From NCBI GenBank assembly GCA_016202845.1, contig JACQNW010000028.1:1-5390 (forward strand): DNA of 5,390 nucleotides, in the 5' to 3' direction. Within the stretch, counting starts at the first letter, position 1. The number at the start of each line of letters is the position of its first letter. The notes under the pieces were generated by a model. That model made no database searches. It had not been told where the DNA came from and saw only the letters and a list, made by a program, of their open reading frames with translations. Shown piece by piece: positions 4,682 through 5,390 of this stretch. Made by a program: the position numbers and the translations under genes. This stretch comes from Candidatus Aenigmatarchaeota archaeon. GTDB lineage: Archaea; Aenigmatarchaeota; Aenigmatarchaeia; GW2011-AR5.

Positions 4682-5236
4682 TTATATTCCTACCGCAAAC
4701 AACAGCAGCCGCGGGTATCCAAGCGCAGGCACATCTGCAATCACCTTGCCGACGACCTGGCTTCTGCTTATTTCAGGGTCTGAAACCAGATTATTGTCGC
4801 CTTTTGTGACATATCCGTTGTTTGTAATGCTGATTATCCTGTGGACAATTGTCACGTCCCTTGAATAAAGAATTATATCACCAACTTTTAGATTTTCAGG
4901 CTTTGTGACCAGAAGCAGGTCGCCTTTTGACATGCCGTTTGGAAGGGTGAACTTCTTGAATTCCTGCTTTGTTATATGAAGCTGCTCGTAAAAATTTCCA
5001 TGACCGCTCCACCAGTGATCAAAGGAAGAACCGATGCCAGAGGCGTCACTACCTCCAATGTGATACATGCTGTCAGAGACGACAGAAACTATAGGCAGAT
5101 TTGTGCCCACGGCAAAAGCAAGGCCCTGGTAAAACAGCCATGCCACTGCAAACGCGGCAAGTATTTCTATCACGTCTCTTTTTGCTGAGTGTTTTTTATC
5201 TTTTCGTTCAGCGTTTGCTTTTTCTTCGGATGCCAT
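4682..5236 (-). CDS. Signal peptidase I, archaeal/ER (Sec11) type
   Basis: This membrane serine protease removes signal peptides from exported proteins on the outer face of the cytoplasmic membrane. From the ATG at 5236 it is 184 aa. A charged cytoplasmic N-terminus is followed by one membrane segment (about IEILAAFAVAWLFYQGLAFAV). Next comes the conserved SVVSDSMYH with the nucleophile Ser56, then an insert of about 45 residues, then KGDLLLV and VGDIILYS. The motif IVHRII holds His132, which replaces the bacterial Lys, and VTKGDNN holds Asp147. D153 in SDPE is a second conserved acid. The protein ends after GYPRLLLFAVGI, without a convincing second membrane segment. An earlier GTG at 5245 would add three residues, but it lies inside the ribosome binding site GGTGATC (5246-5240), so the ATG is preferred. 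The gene seems to be a single unit with a TATA box at 5283-5290 and a T8 terminator. Confidence 0.93.
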   Translation of the reverse strand: MASEEKANAERKDKKHSAKRDVIEILAAFAVAWLFYQGLAFAVGTNLPIVSVVSDSMYHIGGSDASGIGSSFDHWWSGHGNFYEQLHITKQEFKKFTLPNGMSKGDLLLVTKPENLKVGDIILYSRDVTIVHRIISITNNGYVTKGDNNLVSDPEISRSQVVGKVIADVPALGYPRLLLFAVGI

Positions 5237-5239
5237 AAT

Positions 5240-5246
5240 GATCACC
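5240..5246 (-). promoter_or_regulatory. Ribosome binding site of signal peptidase (decides the start)
   Basis: GGTGATC on the minus strand is fully complementary to the conserved GATCACC near the 3' end of 16S rRNA. Its position fits the ATG at 5236 and overlaps the alternative GTG at 5245, which argues against the longer protein. Confidence 0.6.
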
Positions 5247-5282
5247 GGCTTGTTTGTTCAATTATGAATTGTGGACTTTGAC

Positions 5283-5290
5283 AAATTATA
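5283..5290 (-). promoter_or_regulatory. TATA box of the signal peptidase gene
   Basis: TATAATTT on the minus strand is centred about 25 bases before an inferred start near 5261, leaving a leader of about 25 bases with the GGTGATC site. A small palindrome, CAATT-ATG-AATTG, lies at about 5259-5271, around the inferred start. Confidence 0.4.
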
Positions 5291-5301
5291 GGGTTATAGT
5301 T

Positions 5302-5383
5302 AACCAAGTAAAAAATCCGGATATTATAACTTGGTTTACTATATGTGACCAATTTGTGTAATACCTGAATATTAAGTTGGTCA
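5302..5383. repeat. Two tandem related inverted repeats at the right edge
   Basis: Unit 1 has perfect 8-bp arms, AACCAAGT (5302-5309) and ACTTGGTT (5329-5336), around 19 bases. Unit 2 has 10-bp arms, TGACCAATTT (5346-5355) and AAGTTGGTCA (5374-5383), with one G-T pair around 18 bases. ACCAA and TTGGT recur at 45-46 bp pitch, CTATA follows or nearly follows each right arm, and the two centres share a GATATT/GAATATT core. The window ends 7 bases later, so more units may follow. The sequence does not say whether these are regulator sites for a neighbouring gene, iterons, or part of a longer repeat. Confidence 0.55.
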
Positions 5384-5390
5384 GCTATAA

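Noticed and set aside
5302..5390. CRISPR array at the right edge
   Set aside because: The two units are not identical, their arms differ, and only about 10 bases separate one palindrome from the next. This does not fit uniform repeats with unique spacers of about 35 bases.

Overview
The window looks like a chromosomal stretch from an archaeon, quite possibly a small-genome (DPANN-like) lineage, though the exact group cannot be fixed from the sequence. The archaeal call rests on four things: a transcript-cleavage factor TFS (archaeal/eukaryotic TFIIS type), a signal peptidase I with Ser-His-Asp rather than Ser-Lys catalytic residues, an Lrp/AsnC regulator, and archaeal start signals (GGTG/GGTGATC ribosome binding sites and TATA-like boxes about 25 bases before the inferred transcript starts). 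No rRNA, tRNA, CRISPR array or insertion sequence was found.

Layout. Bases 1-171 hold a perfect 10-bp inverted repeat and perhaps the start of a gene leaving to the left. A hypothetical gene follows (172-597, +). Bases 598-834 are apparently non-coding and carry a cluster of CTTAG/CTAAG motifs. TFS (835-1260, -) comes next; its promoter contains a CTAAG-N5-CTTAG palindrome. A two-gene minus-strand unit (1479-1879) encodes a 47-residue zinc-ribbon protein and a small protein of unknown function. A 260-bp AT-rich divergent promoter region separates it from an Lrp/AsnC regulator (2140-2598, +).

The largest gene (2702-4114, +) is an asparaginase-fold protein that keeps the catalytic residues of the asparaginase family but has about 65 extra residues inside the N-terminal domain and is about 470 residues long in all. 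A possible 14-codon leader ORF ends in a 4-base overlap with its start codon. A hypothetical gene (4148-4672, +) follows, perhaps read from a leaderless transcript. It converges on signal peptidase I (4682-5236, -), with a poly-T terminator for the latter lying in the end of the former. The right end (5302-5383) has two tandem, related inverted repeats of about 36 bp at 45-46 bp pitch, cut off by the window edge.

Working together. TFS rescues arrested RNA polymerase and signal peptidase processes exported proteins; both are housekeeping. The Lrp-type regulator beside an asparaginase-like enzyme suggests, but does not prove, amino-acid-responsive control of Asn/Asp metabolism. The most interesting parts are the enlarged asparaginase with its possible leader peptide, the shared CTTAG/CTAAG motif on both sides of TFS, and the terminal inverted-repeat pair.
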